This document shows, one piece after another, positions 11,127-23,050 of a DNA stretch of 64,000 nt. This DNA is from Iris pallida (taxonomy: Eukaryota > Streptophyta > Magnoliopsida > Asparagales > Iridaceae). The position numbers were made by a program, and so were the translations under genes. The notes beneath the pieces are model-generated. The model was not told where the DNA came from. It worked only from the letters and a program-made list of their open reading frames with translations, and searched no databases. The DNA is taken from positions 18,467,053 to 18,531,052 of the forward strand of contig JANAVB010002199.1 in NCBI GenBank assembly GCA_029216955.1, given 5' to 3'. Position 1 is the stretch's first letter; each line of letters opens with the position of its first letter.

Positions 11127-11192
11127 ACAAGTTCGGTTGTGGAGGAGGAGGGGATTAAGTGTACAGAGGTGAAATACGTAAATATGCAAGCT

Positions 11193-11345
11193 TGGGGGTG
11201 TCCACGTGTCCAACAAATGGACACAAAGTGTCCGAAACCTCACGAACACACTGTATCAGTGAACACATGGTCGTAATGTGTCTCCGTGGACACGAAAAAC
11301 ACCTCAATTAGGGTTAGAGTTTACCTTCGCGGTGGTGGAGGAGGA
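11193..11345. repeat. S repeat, copy 3
   Basis: Copy of 10949-11126, again beginning GGGGGTGTCCACGTGTCC and ending in the GGTGGTGGAGGAGG tract. Confidence 0.8.
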
Positions 11346-11460
11346 GGAGGAGGAGGATCTCGCGGTGGAGAAGGAGAAGGGGCTCGCGGTGGAGGAGGAG
11401 GAGGAGAACAGGCTCGCTGGAGGGAGGAGAAGGGGCTCGCGGTGGAGGAGGAGGATGAGC
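11325..11460. repeat. GGA/GGT-rich purine tract
   Basis: Degenerate purine-strand repeat of GGTGGAGGAGGAGG and GGGGCTCGCGGTGGAGG units. It creates long Gly/Glu-rich ORFs on the plus strand and Pro/Ser-rich ones on the minus strand; I do not treat these as genes. Confidence 0.8.
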
Positions 11461-11567
11461 GGTGCCGGAGCTGTCGTTGAGGTCGGGGAAGAGGGACGGG
11501 AAAATAAAATTTGGGGAGAGGGAGAAATGAAAAGTCCAACCGAGGAAACCCTTTTTATCAGAAATTA

Positions 11568-11856
11568 GCGACGCCCAAAATTACGTCGCAAAGCGTCGGT
11601 AATCGTTTAATATTCGGCGACTTATTAATCGTTGCGACGCTAAACGTCGCTGAACTAATAAAACTAGCGACGTTTTCCGACAAATCAACGACGTTGATTT
11701 TTATTACACTAAAGGTAGTCGCAATATGTCGATGTTTGTCGCTATCAGCGACGTATTGTGACGCATTATTTTGGAGTCGCTAAATCCAAAAATATTAGCG
11801 ACGTTTTATGTAGGCATCGCTAATTTCGTCGCTAATATGACTTATTTTGGTAGTGA
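11568..11856. mobile_element. CACTA (En/Spm) transposon end
   Basis: The sequence ends TATTTTGGTAGTG, the reverse complement of a CACTACCAAAATA terminus. The preceding 290 bp carry many copies, in both orientations, of a GCGACG/CGTCGC subterminal motif (for example TTAGCGACGTTTT), typical of CACTA ends. The sequence after it (AAGGAAAAATGAGG) matches unit D at 44742 with no element there. The partner end with a matching 3-bp duplication is not found. Confidence 0.7.
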
Positions 11857-12081
11857 AGGAAAAATGAGGAAGTTATGTTAGCGAAATCTAAAATTGAGAA
11901 TTCTTACAAGTAAAAAGCTAGAGATTTAACTTGCTTACATAATATTATTTGTTTTACATTATGGGTTATGTTAAAATGCATGCATGTGCTCTGACCACAG
12001 CTGGTCCGTGGTCACCTGGTGGCTTCCCATAATCTTATTGACCTTCAGCCCGGATTTTAAAGAGGTAGAATTCCATGCTAG
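11857..12081. repeat. UGT unit B upstream segment, left of the LTR element
   Basis: Homologous to 44742-44975 in unit D; AT-rich, no gene. It ends at the left target duplication CAGAG (12082-12086). Confidence 0.8.
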
Positions 12082-12086
12082 CAGAG

Positions 12087-13668
12087 TGTCACGCCCCAAT
12101 TCCGTAGAATCGATAGTCGTCCCCCGGGCGTGATGCCGTGCGAACCTAAGTTGCGATCGCACAAGGCATAGTCATAAGGTTATCCGAAACACAACATCAA
12201 GTTAGAGTACGCAGAGAAATTGATTGGCACATTTGAAATAGGAGTAAACTTTTTCATTGATAATAAAACTTCATTTACATTGACTTCATTACATTCATTG
12301 TCGCGCGGGCTACAATATGACTCGACTTACAAAATAAACGCCGATGAGATAGTCGTTCCATACATTACACCCCTTTATACAAGCAAAAACTATTATACAT
12401 TTCCACCTGCGATCGAGGGAAGTCGAGTCGCCATTGGTCTTCTTTTGTACTGAATGCGGAGTCTTCAAAAGGAATTCAGAAACAAGCCTTTACACGGATG
12501 AGGCTTCAAAAGTGTCCACGTCGCCTTGAGATTTAAGTGGCACGCCCTTCGGGATTCGGGGTACCTACGTGGAGAGCGAGGATCAGTACATTACACTTTG
12601 TACTGGTGCGTGGCAAATTAAGTTCCAAGCTCTCATTTGGTTGAATGAGTTTATATGACTTAGTTCATGAATGTTTCTAACCATCCTAATAAATTTCATG
12701 CGAGCAATGACAAGCATAATGAAATTTACGTTGAAACTTACCGACGGCGGCCCGCGCCGCGCCTTATGAAACTTACCATGTTCTTCCCTGTCAATTGTTA
12801 TCATTTCCATACCAAGTGCAATATTTCGTGTGTTGGTCACTGGCTCCCAGAGCCATCATGGAATCCTCTAGCTTTTGTTAGACGGGATCCTTTCAGCGTG
12901 AGTAGCGAGCCCCGCTGCAAGTCCTCGCCTAACCCGTGCCCAGCACAGCTAATTATTTGTTTCCCTTTGTGCCCGCAACGGTCCCGTGGCCTCGGGTTGC
13001 CGTGCGGGGAAACGCTCACCTTGTCGACAAGTTGTCCATGACCGTGCAAAGACACGTTTTTAGTTGTCAAGACATAGCCTACCTTTTCTTTGAAAACTTG
13101 TTCATTCATTCGTGTTCGTGCACTTGCATTTATCTTTTCATTCGCAACAACACTATCAGTTTTGCCTAAGAAGGGGGTCGAGTAGAGAAGGGTCAGCCAC
13201 TCACCTTGAGTTTACTTCGGCGAGAGAACTTGTTGGTCGCGCTAGACGTCGCCTACGCGATTACCTGAAATTGCACAAGCAACCGATTAGAATACTGCAT
13301 TATTCAAGGAGTTCGATAGGAAATGCGAGTTCGAAATGCAAGCCATGAAAACCATCGAAAACATTCACGAAAGCGCATTCAGAAAATAAAGCCAAAACCA
13401 ACGCAAGCGGCATGAAAAGCAGAGCAACGGGAGGTCTCTCCCGACTCAGCCCCAGAGTCAATCCTCGAGGTGCAACCCACTGAATATGGGACTTAGTTCC
13501 GAAGAAGACATTCCATAACGAGGAATGGATCTTAATTCAACCGTTCCCGTTCGATCGACTCGGTCGATCCCAACCTATCGGTCCCGACCGAATCGATAGC
13601 GACAGTGTTCCTTTCTCGCCCACCCCGTGGACAGAGTACGGGGCACGATGTAGGGACGGGGCACTACA
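12087..13668 (-). repeat. 3' LTR of Tekay/Del copy 2 (1,582 bp)
   Basis: Plus-strand ends are TGTCACGCCCC and GCACTACA. Full length; matches copy 1's LTR end to end. Confidence 0.92.
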
Positions 13669-13723
13669 CCATAACCAACTAAGAAAAAGTTTTGTCCTCG
13701 AAACTTAAGAATAGAACCTACCT

Positions 13724-16700
13724 CTACGAGAACAATGAAGGGAACTTCTCCTTCATTTCTGACTCAAGCTCCCACGTCGACTCCTCGACCGAATGGTTCC
13801 TCCAGAGGACGCGGACGAGGGGAATAGCACGGTTGCGGAGGAGTTTATCCTTGCGCTCCAAGATTTGCACCGGCTCTTCGACATATGACAAGTCCGCCTT
13901 CAGGTCCAGCTTACCCAAATCCATCACATGGCTCGGATCATGCACGTACTTCCGCAATTGTGATACGTAGAAGACGTCATGTACCTCTGACAACGCGGGC
14001 GGCAAGGCAATTTGATAAGCTACCGGGGCGACTCGCTTCAATATTTCGAACGGGCCAACAAATCTTGGGCTCAATTTTCCCTTCGCACCGAACCTGGAAA
14101 CTCCACGCATAGGCATCACCTTCAGGAATACATGGTCGCCTTCCGAGAACTCGAGGGGGCGTCGGTGCGTGTCGGCATAGCTTTTCTGCCGGATTTGTGC
14201 TATCTTCAATCTCTCTCGTATCAACTTGACCTTCTGCACAGTCTGCTCCACCAGCTCCGGACCAAGTATCTGCCGTTCCCCGACTTCATCCCAGCAAATG
14301 GACGATCTTCACTTCCGATCGTACAAAGCTTCATACGGCGCCATTTGGATGCTGGACTGATAGCTGTTGTTGTATGCAAACTCGGCCATGCGGTAGATGG
14401 ACGTCCCAACTTGACTTCAAGTCGATCGCACAGAGTCGTAACATGTCTTTGAGAATTTGGTTCACCCGCTCTGTTTGGCCGTCAGTCTGAGGATGATAAG
14501 CTGAGCTAAACTTCAACATGGTCCCCAGTGCTGAATGAAGACTACTCCAGAAGCGCGCTACGAACCGTCCATCCCGATCCGAGACGATAGATACTGGGAC
14601 CCCGTGCAGTCGAACTATTTTATCAAGGTATATCTGAGCAAGGCGGTCGACGCTCCAAGTAACTTTGATGGCGATAAAGTGCGCTGACTTGGTTAGTCGA
14701 TCGACGATGACTAGACGGCATCGTTTTCCCGCGGCGTCCTCGGCAAGCCAACAACGAAGTCCATAGTGATGTGATCCCATTTCCACTCTGGAATGGCAAG
14801 GTTCTGCATCTCTCCGCCCGGTCGCTGGTGCTCGACTTTGACTTGCTGACAGGCCATACATTTTGACACAAAAAGCGCTACGTCCCTCTTCATGCCGTGC
14901 CACCAAAAGACAATGCGGAGGTCCTTATACATCTTGGTGCTACCAGGATACAAAGAATATTTTGCATAATGCGCCTCCGACATTATCTCCTTTCTAAGTT
15001 CTGCGTCGTCCGGTACGCATAGCTGTCCCTTCACGCACAACACTCCTGACTCGTCCTCTGCAAAATCGGACGCTTTCCCTGTCGATATCAGCTTCCGCAT
15101 CTTCTCCAGGTAGGGATCGTCCTTCTGTGCAGACTTGATCCTCTCCAGTAGGCTTGGTTCCACCCGCAGTTGCGTCAGTTTCACATCTCTGAAACAAACT
15201 CGGAGCTCGATGCCCATTCCTTCCAAGTCACGCAGCAGTCGATCGTTGATGCATAATGAAGCTAAGTACTTCCGGCTCAGCGCATCCGCTACCATATTTC
15301 CCTTGCCCGGCGTGTAGTCGATTGATAAGTCATAGTCTTTGATTATTTCGAGCCATCGCCTCTGCCGCAAATTCAGTTCTTTCTGGGTGAAGAGATACTT
15401 GAGGCTTTTGTGGTCCGTATAAATCCTGCACGCCACGCCATAGAGATAGAGACGCCACAGCTTCAACGCGAACACAATTGCCGCTAGTTCTAGGTCGTGC
15501 GTGGGGTAGTTCTTCTCGTGCGGCTTCAACTGCCGGGAAGCAAAAGATATCACCTTATCTCGCTGCATGAGCACACACCCCAAGCCCTGGCCAGAAGCAT
15601 CGCTGAAGATTTGAAATCCCTTCGTCCCTTCAGGAAGAGCAAGTATCGGGGCCGAAACGAGCCGTTGTTTGAGCTCCTGGAAGGAAGCTTCACAGTCGTC
15701 TGACCACTTGAATGCGACTCCTTTCTGGATGAGGCGAGTCAACGGCGATACGATCTTCGCGAAGTCCTTCACGAAGCGTCGGTAGTATCCCGCCAAGCCT
15801 AGGAAGCTTCGAATTTCGCTAACCGATGCGGGCCGTTTCCAATCAGCAACTGCCTCGACTTTCTTCGGATCGACTGCGATGCCCGCGACGGAGATGATGT
15901 GCCCAAGGAATGAGACGCTGTTCAGCCAGAACTCGCACTTACTCATCTTCGCGTACAACTGATTCTCTCGAAGGGTTTGGAGTACCGTCCGCAGATGCTC
16001 TGCATGTTGCGCTCGATCCTTCGAGTAGACGAGGATGTCGTCGATGAAGACTACTACGAACTTGTCAACGAACGGACGGAACACCCGATTCATTAGATCC
16101 ATGAAGACGGCTGGGGCGTTCGTCAGACCGAACGGTATTACCAAGAACTCGTAGTGGCCATAACGAGTGCGGAAGGCAGACTTCGGCACGTCGTCTGGCT
16201 TGACTTTGAGTTAGTGATAACCCGATCGCAGATCAATCTTTGAAAATCGATACAGAGTCGCATCGATCCATCCTTCTTCTTCACTAACAGCACGGGCGCA
16301 CCCCACGGCGAGACACTCGGACGGATAAACCCTCTGTCGAGCAATTCCTGAAGTTGTGCCTTCAATTCTTTCAATTTTGCAGGGGCCATTCTGTACGGAG
16401 CCTTCGAGATCGGCCGGGTGTCGGGGAATGTGTCGATGGTGAACTCTATTTCTCGATCGGGCGACATGCCGGGTAGCTCGTCCAGGAACACGTCTGGGAA
16501 TTCTGCCACAACGTCGGTCTGACCCGCGTTTGCACCATCATGTCGCATGTCTCGAACGGAAGCTAGATAGCCTTCGCACCCGGAATGCAGCATCCGTCGA
16601 GCAGATATTGCGGAGATCACCATGCAGGTCGGCGACGCCTCACCACACGAGTAGCAGAATTCAGGCACTCTAGGTATGCGGAATGTGACCTTCTTTTCAG

Positions 16701-17043
16701 CGCAGTCTATGGTTGCGTTGCACGGCCCGAGCCAATACATTCCCAGAATGACGTCAAAGTCCTTCATGTCTAGAACTATCACGTCTAGACCGATCTTTTG
16801 ACCGCCGATACAGATAATCCCGCCGGCGCAAGCTAAGTTCGTGAGAATTGGTGTGCCCGAGGGCGTGCTTACGCTAAGGTCGAGATCTAATGATATTACA
16901 GGAAATTTGTGCTCGGCGACAAAGTCCGCCGATATAAAACTATGTGAAGCGCCTGAATCAAATAACACACGAGTAGGTGCAATATTGAATTTTAGTATAC
17001 CTGACACTACTGTATCTGATGCCAGCACTTCGTCTCGAGTCAT
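13724..17043 (-). pseudogene. pol of Tekay/Del copy 2, multiply broken
   Basis: From ATG 17041-17043 leftward: protease (DSGAS near 16950), RT, RNase H ([10 protein letters not shown]), integrase HHCC zinc region, catalytic core (DRLTKSAHF to HPQTDGQTERVN) and, at 13724-14251, an integrase C terminus ending in a chromodomain-like segment (VLWRNHSVEESTWE). Breaks: a 91-bp deletion near 16247 relative to copy 1 removes the RT segment after CID and shifts frame; TAA at 16211-16213; frame changes near 14711 and 14400; TGA at 14309-14311. The chromodomain-like tail is characteristic of chromoviruses and would direct integration to particular chromatin. No functional product is possible. Confidence 0.9.
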
Positions 17044-18332
17044 GGCGTAGACGCGGCCCTGAGTGTTGGGGCGACGGTCTCGGCCATTTTGCGGTGCGGA
17101 TTGAGTGGGCGGAGGAGGGCGAGGCGCCTGTCCTCGATTCTCTTGACGATTTTGTTGTAGTGGAACATTGCGAGTCAGTCTGGGGTTCGTGCAATCTCGA
17201 ACGAAGTGGCCCCTTTGTCCGCAAGTGTAACATTCAACATTGTGATAAAAGCAGTGACGTTCAAGGTGTCCAAGTCGCCCGCAATTGGTGCACTTAAGTA
17301 TCGTTTTCTCACCCTTGTAGCCGCCGTTATTTGGACGCTTTGACGCGTCGTTGTTGCCTCCCGTATGGCTAGGACGTTTGTGATTGGAGTGGCGCACAAC
17401 GTCGTCAGCACCGGAAGGATGCAGGTTCTCAAGGCGGAGGGCATGATTCAGAGCCTCGCCCACGGTCTTGTACTCCGGGACCCCGACATGCGCACCGATA
17501 GAGTGTCGCAGACCCACTTCGAACCGTCGCACACGGCACTCTTCAGTAGGCAGAAACTGGCCAGCAAACTTAGACAACTTGTTGAATTCTGCGGCATACT
17601 GTTCCACTGTCCTGCTCCCTTCCTTCAACTGCATGAATTCATTCTCCTTCGCTTGACGAACGGCTGACGGAAGGTACTAGACTTCAAAAGCCTTGCGGAA
17701 CGTGGCCCAAGAGATCGGCACGATGGTGTTGTCCGGTCGGATCGCTCGCTTGCGCACGGCCCACCATTCGTGCACGTTCAACCGTAGTTGAAGTTGTGCG
17801 CAGGCGACTTGCTTCGACTCTTCAATGCCGAGAAGCTCGAAGTGGTCTTCTAGCTCTTCCAACCAGTCGATCGCCATGGAAGGACCTTCGGTACCGCTGA
17901 AGGAAGTGTGGCACGCCTTCTTGAATTCTGACACTTCAAAGTTGTACTTTTCGGTGCCGTTGGTTGACGCTCGGGCTCCTCCATATCGACTTCAATGGGT
18001 TAGATCGTCGGTACGGTGGCAGCAGGTGCGGTGACGGTAGGCGCAGTCGCAGAATTTCCGTTGGCCACTATTGTCTGGACGATCTGCTGCAGGGTATCTA
18101 ACTGCTTTTGTTGAAGTTTGGCATGTGCGTCAAAGCGAGCTTCGAAGCGAGCTTCGAACTGGGCCTTTCGTTCCTCTACCTGTTGATGCCGGTTCTCGGA
18201 CTGGTTTCGCTGCGCCTCCATCATGCGCAGCATCCTTTGGATGGTATCGTTAGAAGGTCCGGCCCGCGGACGATGCGAACTACTAGAGCTGCTTGAAGCG
18301 CTCTGTTCTTGCTCGGCCGTGGGTTCCGTCAC
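17044..18332 (-). pseudogene. gag of Tekay/Del copy 2, broken
   Basis: Same gag as copy 1, with two CCHC knuckles ([28 protein letters not shown]) at about 17290-17190. The start codon is lost (ATG of copy 1 is ACG here). TAA at 18000-18002 and TAG at 17677-17679 replace Gln codons kept in copy 1. One T is missing near 17948, shifting frame. Confidence 0.88.
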
Positions 18333-18461
18333 TTCTGCGATACGAAGGCAAACGCATCAGTCACAAATTATTACGGACTCATTGTATGGAACAACTTATC
18401 TCATCGATGCGAAGTCAAAGGTTTGGAACTCTAGACGCGAGGCCAAAGGATGTAAAGCCGT

Positions 18462-18473
18462 GCTCTGATACCA
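18462..18473 (-). other. Primer-binding site, copy 2
   Basis: Minus strand TGGTATCAGAGC, three bases inside the 5' LTR; initiator tRNA-Met type. Confidence 0.85.
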
Positions 18474-18476
18474 TTA

Positions 18477-19661
18477 TGTCACGCCCCGATTCCGTAGAAT
18501 CGATAGTCGTCCCCCGGGCGTGATGCCGTGCGAACCTAAGTTGCGATCGCACAAGGCATAGTCATAAGGTTATCCGAAACACAACATCAAGTTAGAGTAC
18601 GCAGAGAAATTGATTGGCACATTTGAAATAGAAGTAAACTTTTTCATTGATAATAAAACTTCATTTACATTGACTTCATTACATTCATTGCTGCGCGGGC
18701 TACAATATGACTCGACTTACAAAATGAACGCCGATGAGATAGTCGTTCCATACATTATACCCCTTTATACAAGCAAAAACTATTACACATTTCCACCTGC
18801 GATCGAGGGAAGCCGAGTCGCCATTGGTCTTCTTTTGTACTGAATGCGGAGTCTTCAAAAGGAATTCAGAAACAAGCCTTTACACGGAAGAGGCTTCAAA
18901 AGTGTCCACGCCGCCTTGAGATTTAAGTGGCACGCCCTTCGGGATTCGGGGTACCTACGTGGAGAGCGAGGATCAGTACTTTACACTTTGTACTGGTGCG
19001 TGGCAAATTAAGTTCCAAGCTCTCATTTGGTTGAATGAGTTTATATGACTTAGTTCATGAATGTTTCTAACCATCCTAATGAATTTCATGTGAGCAATGA
19101 CAAGCATAATAAAATTTACGTTGAAACTTACCGACGGCGGCCCGCGCCGCGCCTTATGAAACTTACCATGTTCTTCCCTGTCAATTGTTATCATTTCTAT
19201 ACCAAGTGCAATATTTCGTGTGTTGGTCACTGGCTCCCAGAGCCATCGTGGACTCCTCTAGCTTTTGTTAGACGGGGTCCTTTCAGCGTGAGTAGCGAGC
19301 CCCGCTGCAAGTCCTCGCCTAACCCGTGCCCAGCACAGCTAATTATTTGTTTCCCTTTGTGCCCGCAACGGTCCCGTGGCCTCGGGTTGCCGTGCGGGGA
19401 AACGCTCACCTTGTCGACAAGTTGTCCATGACCGTGCAAAGACACGTTTTTAGTTGTTAAGACATAGCCTACCTTTTCTTTGAAAACTTGTTCATTCATT
19501 CGTGTTCGTGCACTTGCATGGATCTTACTTCAACCGTTCCCGTTCGATCGACTCGGTCTATCCCGACCTATCGGTCCCGACCGAATCGATAGCGACAGTG
19601 TTCCTTTCTCGCGCACCCCGTGGACAGAGTACGGGGCACGATGTAGGGACGGGACACTACA
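18477..19661 (-). repeat. 5' LTR of Tekay/Del copy 2, internally deleted (1,185 bp)
   Basis: Same ends as the partner LTR but 397 bp shorter. The deletion corresponds to 13130-13526 of the 3' LTR, joined at about 19519 with AT microhomology (GCAT/GAAT to GCATGG). Copy 1's equivalent LTR is full length, so the loss came after the duplication of the unit. Confidence 0.9.
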
Positions 19662-19666
19662 CAGAG

Positions 19667-20747
19667 AGCCAATGGTTGATTGTTACGTGGACTTGCGGCC
19701 ATAGACCTTGTTCTAATGGAAGAAAGATAAAAATTTGTATAGAAAGAAAGAGAGGAAGCGAGAGTGATTAGCCCTGAATTCTTCCTTCATGCATGAAGAA
19801 ATTTGGAACTTAGGGTTCTCCAGATAACATTAGTTTAAAGAAAATTAGAATATTTTGGATTAATTTTGTTATTCCGAAACAGATCTAGATGGAAGAACGA
19901 TAAGAATTTAGAGAATACTTGCAAATAAATTTGTTCTCCTAATTTTCTCTGAACCGAGTTTCAGTACTTTTCGAGATTACTGCATGCGAACAAGTTCGCT
20001 CTAGCAAAGTGCCTGAACTGAGTTTTATAATTTTGGATATTATAGCAAACAAAAGTTTACTCCCCAAAATATTTTACAACCCACCAAGAAGGAGAAGAGG
20101 AAGAAATAATAATTAATAAATTATTATCTTTGCTGGGGTGATGAAGACAACCGTTACTCAAAGCATGATTCGTCTAATGTGATCTGCTTTCAGGAACCAG
20201 CAAGTTCTCAAAGAACTTCTGGAACGCTCGTTAGTTTGTGGTGCATCTCACAAAGGAGACCAGGGGACTCATACCAATACGGACTAAAATACCAATACTC
20301 AAAAATAGAATTTGATATTTTAGATCATCTCATAATCAGTCCAGTTGAGTGCAGTTATGCCTAAATTAATCCCTTTTTTCTAGAAAAATACTCTCACATG
20401 ATATCTACTTATGCCCTACCACACATCATGTACATACCTCAACACAAACTAAATATTATATTGAGATACTCACCAATTTTATATAGCCGATGTAGGACTT
20501 ATCTCTCATAGTCTAAAGTCAAAAAATCCAACCCATTCGTTGAATATGAATGTGGCCGACACTATGGGGACGTATTACCATTCAATGGCCGACACTAAAG
20601 GCAAAATTTACTCCTCATTTATGATGTAATATTTTCCATCAGCTTCTTTCGGAATTACAATGGGAACTTTAGGATATTGAAAATTATAAATGGAATAGTT
20701 TAGGACATTGAGCAGCAATTGAGTCTAAAATTGCAAATGAGGAGCAT
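19667..20747. repeat. UGT unit B upstream segment, right of the LTR element
   Basis: Nearly identical to 5409-6489; AT-rich, no gene. Confidence 0.8.
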
Positions 20748-20756
20748 TAAAAAAAA

Positions 20757-21434
20757 GAAAAAAATTGAGTGACACCTCACTTGAATGGTCTATTTATGTG
20801 GTGCACCCCACATTGTTTGCTATATGTATAAGTAGTCCCACATCTGACGGAAAACGTTATTTTTGACGGTCAACAGGATTTGACCGATAATTTATGACGA
20901 AAATACCCTCGTCTTCTCCCAAACCCAAACCCGTTCCGCCGCTGTCGCGTCCCCACCTCCGCCCCACCGCTGCCGCGTTCATCACCACCACCACCGACTA
21001 CCACCACCACCACCACTACTACCACCACCACCATCATCACCACCACTGCCCCTGCGCCCCCGTCCCGTTCCGCCCCCCTTCGCCCCCTCCCCCGCTCCGC
21101 TCTGCCCCCCTCCGTCCCCCTCCCCCAGCAGCCAGCAGCAGCTGCAACCAGCAGCAGCGACGGCAGGCAGCGGTGGTGAGGGGGGGAGGGGGGCGCTCGT
21201 CGGAGAGAAGAGGGGGGGCGCTCGCCGGAGAGGAGGGGGAGGAAAGAAATTGGATTCGGAGAAGAAGACGAAGAGGAAGATGGACATTTTCGTCTTTTTT
21301 TTAATGGTCAAACATCGTTGACCGTCAAAAGTGACGTTTTCCGTCAGATATGGAACTACTTATACATATAACAAATAATATGGGGTGCATCTTATAAATA
21401 GCCCATCCAAGTAGGATGCAACTCAAATTTTTTC
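20757..21434. mobile_element. Mutator-like element 1, unit B copy (678 bp)
   Basis: Same element and same 9-bp duplication TAAAAAAAA (20748-20756, 21435-21443) as 6499-7202, at the same site about 100 bp upstream of the UGT start. Shorter CAC tract. Confidence 0.85.
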
Positions 21435-21535
21435 TAAAAAAAAAAAATATATACACTCCCTTTATGATGTTGGTATATAATATATATTGCTTTAGCTGGT
21501 TCATGATTGAGCGGGGAAAGAGAAGAGAAGAGAGA

Positions 21536-22628
21536 ATGGAGCAAGTGACGATAGTCATGGTGCCGTTCACTGCGCAAGGACATCTCAACCAGCTCCTCCA
21601 CTTCGCCATTAACCTCTCCTCCACCTACGTCGACCTCTCCGTCCACTACGCCTCCTCCGCCTCCTACATCCGTCAGGCCAAGTCGCGAGTCCAAGGACGC
21701 GACCCGGCCTCCCTCGAGAAAGTCCACTTCCACGAGCTCCCCCTTCGAGGGGAGCTTAGCCCCCGAAGTCCTGGACTTCCTGACACGTATCTATCGCGAT
21801 CACATCGATGCGGAGGTGGCCGGCACCTTGTTCAACAGCTGCCGGCCGGTCGAAGGCGAGTTCCTCGACCTACTGAGCGCAGCGCCGCGGTATCGCGGGA
21901 AGAAATTGTTCGCGGTCGGGCCGCTCAATCCGCTGGCAATCGAGAGGGGACTGTCGTCGCATAAGTGCTTGGAGTGGCTGGACGAGCAGCCTCCGGCTTC
22001 GGTCCTCTACGTGTCGTTCGGGTCCACCTCCACGATGTCGGACGAGCAGATCGAGAAGCTGGCGACGGGGCTGGAGCGCAGCGGGCAGCGGTTCATCTGG
22101 GTGCTGAGGGATGCTGATCTCGGTGACGTCTTTGCGGCCGACGGCGACGGCAACAATGGAATCGGGCGGAGAGAGCTGCCGGCCGGGTTCGAAGAGAGGG
22201 TCAAAGGGAGGGGGGTGGTGGTGAGGGGGTGGGCGCCGCAGCTTCCGATCCTAGCCCACCCTTCCACGGGAGGGTTCATGAGCCACTGCGGGTGGAACTC
22301 GTGCATGGAGAGCCTCAGCATGGGAGTGCCGATCGTAGCCTGGCCCGTGCACTCCGACCAGCCGAGGAACGCGGTCATGGTGACCGAGTACTTGAGGACG
22401 GGGGTCGCGGTGCGGGAGTGGGCTCGGCACAGGGATCCGGTGTCGTCGGAGGCGATCGAGAAGGCGATCGGGAAGGTGATGATGGTGCAGTGCTGCGACG
22501 AGGAGGGGAAGGAGATGAGGAAGAGAGCTCGGCTGCTGGGCGAGGCCATACGCCTCTGCGTGGCAGAGGGTGGATCTTCAAGAGCTGATATGGATTCATT
22601 CGTTCAGCACATTACCAGAGATTCCTGA
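21536..22628 (+). pseudogene. UGT B: zeatin O-glucosyltransferase-like, internal 323-bp deletion
   Basis: ATG 21536 (MEQVTIVMVPF). The frame is open to HFHELPL, then a deletion corresponding to 7508-7830 of UGT A, at a run of C residues, removes about 108 codons including the partner aspartate of the catalytic histidine, and shifts the frame. The C-terminal half is open again from about 21816 to 22628 with an intact UDP-sugar domain and a complete 44-residue PSPG box (WAPQLPILAH to VPIVAWPVHSDQ), including the Trp that UGT C lacks and the terminal Gln linked to UDP-glucose preference. It cannot make a full enzyme; a C-terminal fragment is conceivable but unlikely to be active. Confidence 0.9.
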
Positions 22629-22858
22629 TGGAGTTTGAATCTTTCTTCCTTTGTTTGTTTCATGTCCTTATTTGAATTGCTGCATGCTCTTGATTGTGTT
22701 TGAATAATGTTGTCTACTTTACAAAGTTTCCAATCAAACTCCCCATTTGTGTGTGTTTCATTCTTGGCTCCGTCAGATCCGTGGCACGGCCACCCAACCA
22801 ATCTGTACGGAGAGAATTTACAATTTAGAGTGCTTAACAGGGAACCTCCCATCCAACT
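22629..22858. other. UGT B 3' flank
   Basis: Begins with 3'-UTR-like sequence homologous to that after UGT C (GTTTGAATCTTTCTT). No other feature seen. Confidence 0.6.
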
Positions 22859-23050
22859 AGGGGTGAGCATTCGGTTTATTCGGTTCAAACCGAACCGAAT
22901 AACCGAAAACCGAATTGGACCGAAAACCGAATAAGCAAAACCGAAACCGAACCGAATTGATCCATAACCAAATCAAACCGAACCGAATTAAATCGGTTCG
23001 GTTTTCGGTTTATTCGATTTATTCAATTTTTCGGTTTATTTGCAATTTTT
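22859..23050. mobile_element. hAT element end (fragment)
   Basis: Starts TAGGGGTGAGCA, the same terminus as the large hAT element at 24145-31885, followed by many CGGTTCGGTTT / AACCGAACCGAAT subterminal repeats. No second end is found; it abuts a UGT relic. Confidence 0.65.

Larger units (their letters stand above)
12087..19661 (-). mobile_element. Complete Ty3/gypsy Tekay/Del-type retrotransposon, copy 2 (non-functional)
   Basis: Bounded by two LTRs (12087-13668; 18477-19661) and the 5-bp target duplication CAGAG at 12082-12086 and 19662-19666. Minus-strand order: 5' LTR, initiator tRNA-Met PBS, gag, protease, RT, RNase H, integrase with a chromodomain-like tail, 3' LTR. Coding regions carry multiple nonsense codons, frameshifts and a 91-bp RT deletion. 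Unit D at 44970-44990 preserves the uninterrupted target (GCTAACAGAGAGCCAATGG), confirming the boundaries. The short segment before the 3' LTR is not strongly purine-rich. Confidence 0.93.

Noticed and set aside
11278..11568. Glu/Gly-rich ORF
   Set aside because: It is a translation of the GGA/GGT purine repeat.
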